This document shows, piece by piece, positions 6,090 to 6,659 of a stretch of 6,659 nt of DNA. The position numbers and the translations under genes are program-made. The notes under the pieces are model-generated. The model saw only the letters and a program-made list of their open reading frames with translations. It did not search any database and had not been told where the DNA came from. The stretch covers positions 1 to 6,659 of the forward strand of contig CANGUS010000102.1 of the NCBI GenBank assembly GCA_947457085.1. Reading direction: 5' to 3'. How positions within the stretch are numbered: position 1 is the stretch's first letter; each line of letters opens with the position of its first letter. This DNA is from Bacteroidota bacterium (GTDB lineage Bacteria; Bacteroidota; Bacteroidia; Chitinophagales; Chitinophagaceae).

Positions 6090-6659
6090 ATCATCTGTAC
6101 TGCCTAAAATAATTGTTTGTGCACCTATCATTGGAACTAATACTATTTGATTTTTTGCATTGATATCGATTTGCGCAATGGCTACACTCCAAAAGGTATC
6201 TTTGTCAATAAATTGAGCCAATTGAACCATCGCCGATTTCATTCTTAAATCCGTTTTGGTAAATGCCAATCGTTCTGTAGTAACCACCGAAACTCTTGGA
6301 GTATATTGTTTGCTTAAAGGAATTGGATTAGCAAATTCATCTAAATAATAAGCGTAATCGGTACTATCTTTTTGTTGAATGCGAACTACTGGTTTTTTTT
6401 GCTGCACTTTTACATTTATAAAATTATTAGATGAAACAAATAATTCAGCAGACTTTACCCATTGATTATTTTCGATGTTTTTTTCTATCTCTTTACAGTT
6501 CACCGTATTAATCAATGTTTGTTCTGGATAAATTCCCAAATCTTCAATGATATTAATTATTTCCTCTTTAGTTACAAAATTAATTTCAGGATTTTCAATA
6601 GTCACAATCAATCCTTTGTAAAATTCTCCTTTTGAGCTATTTTGGGCATACACATAGGC
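6087..6659 (-). CDS. ftsQ: FtsQ, POTRA and most of beta domain; 5' partial, ends at TAG
   Basis: FtsQ is a bitopic inner-membrane division protein (DivIB family) whose periplasmic part recruits FtsB and FtsL. The frame is open to the right edge, so the true start, cytoplasmic tail and transmembrane helix lie outside. A GTG at 6651-6653 is only the first start-like codon and should not be taken as the start. Counting from that codon, residues about 14-90 are the POTRA domain (GLIVTIENPE; VTKEEIINII; NNQWVKSAELFV; NVKVQQKKPVVRI). About 98-188 are the beta domain (AYYLDEFANPIPLSKQ, FWSVAIAQIDIN, IVLVPMIGAQTIILG). The frame then meets TAG after STDD, where FtsQ proteins normally continue through a linker of a few residues into K-x-x-(K/R)-L-x-x-FY; that continuation follows in the same frame at 6077. 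Product so far therefore lacks only the last helix and strand. Confidence 0.92.
   Translation of the reverse strand, partial: AYVYAQNSSKGEFYKGLIVTIENPEINFVTKEEIINIIEDLGIYPEQTLINTVNCKEIEKNIENNQWVKSAELFVSSNNFINVKVQQKKPVVRIQQKDSTDYAYYLDEFANPIPLSKQYTPRVSVVTTERLAFTKTDLRMKSAMVQLAQFIDKDTFWSVAIAQIDINAKNQIVLVPMIGAQTIILGSTDD

Noticed and set aside
6651..6653. GTG as the start codon of ftsQ
   Set aside because: The frame stays open upstream to the window edge, and the required transmembrane helix would be missing. The GTG is an artefact of truncation.

Overview
This window looks like part of a low-GC Bacteroidota chromosome, most likely from the Chitinophagales or a close relative. The evidence is the form of FtsZ, FtsA and FtsQ: FtsZ has a very long linker, a PAYMR-type C-terminal peptide and a final NSFL motif. 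In addition, start codons sit in A-rich leaders with little or no Shine-Dalgarno sequence, one upstream region carries TAnnTTTG -7 boxes, and all four gene ends in the window (DUF3050 gene, ftsZ, ftsA, ftsQ distal part) use TAA. All recognised genes are on the minus strand, so the window reads from right to left in the direction of transcription.

Right half (6659 to 2222) is the distal end of the division and cell wall cluster, in the order ftsQ, ftsA, ftsZ. ftsQ enters from beyond the right edge without its start or membrane anchor. It is interrupted by one in-frame TAG at 6087-6089. The same reading frame continues directly afterwards into the conserved last helix and strand of FtsQ and a lysine-rich tail. 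ftsA (19 bases downstream) and ftsZ (75 bases further on) are intact. A GNRA-loop hairpin with a T tract at 2167-2191 ends the unit. FtsQ scaffolds FtsB/FtsL in the periplasm, FtsA anchors FtsZ filaments to the membrane, and FtsZ forms the ring.

Middle (2221 to 1093) holds a 343-base upstream region with two tandem Bacteroidota-type promoter candidates and a perfect 14-base palindrome. It leads to a DUF3050 protein of the heme-oxygenase-like fold, with conserved His and acidic residues that could form a metal site.

Left end (839 to 1) is the first 279 codons of an unnamed lipoprotein with a TPR-like segment, which runs off the window edge.

The main point of interest is the interrupted ftsQ: a nearly essential division gene with a stop placed just before its FtsB-binding end, followed by a good reinitiation site. 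No mobile element, CRISPR array, tRNA or rRNA was seen, and I found no clear new multi-gene system.
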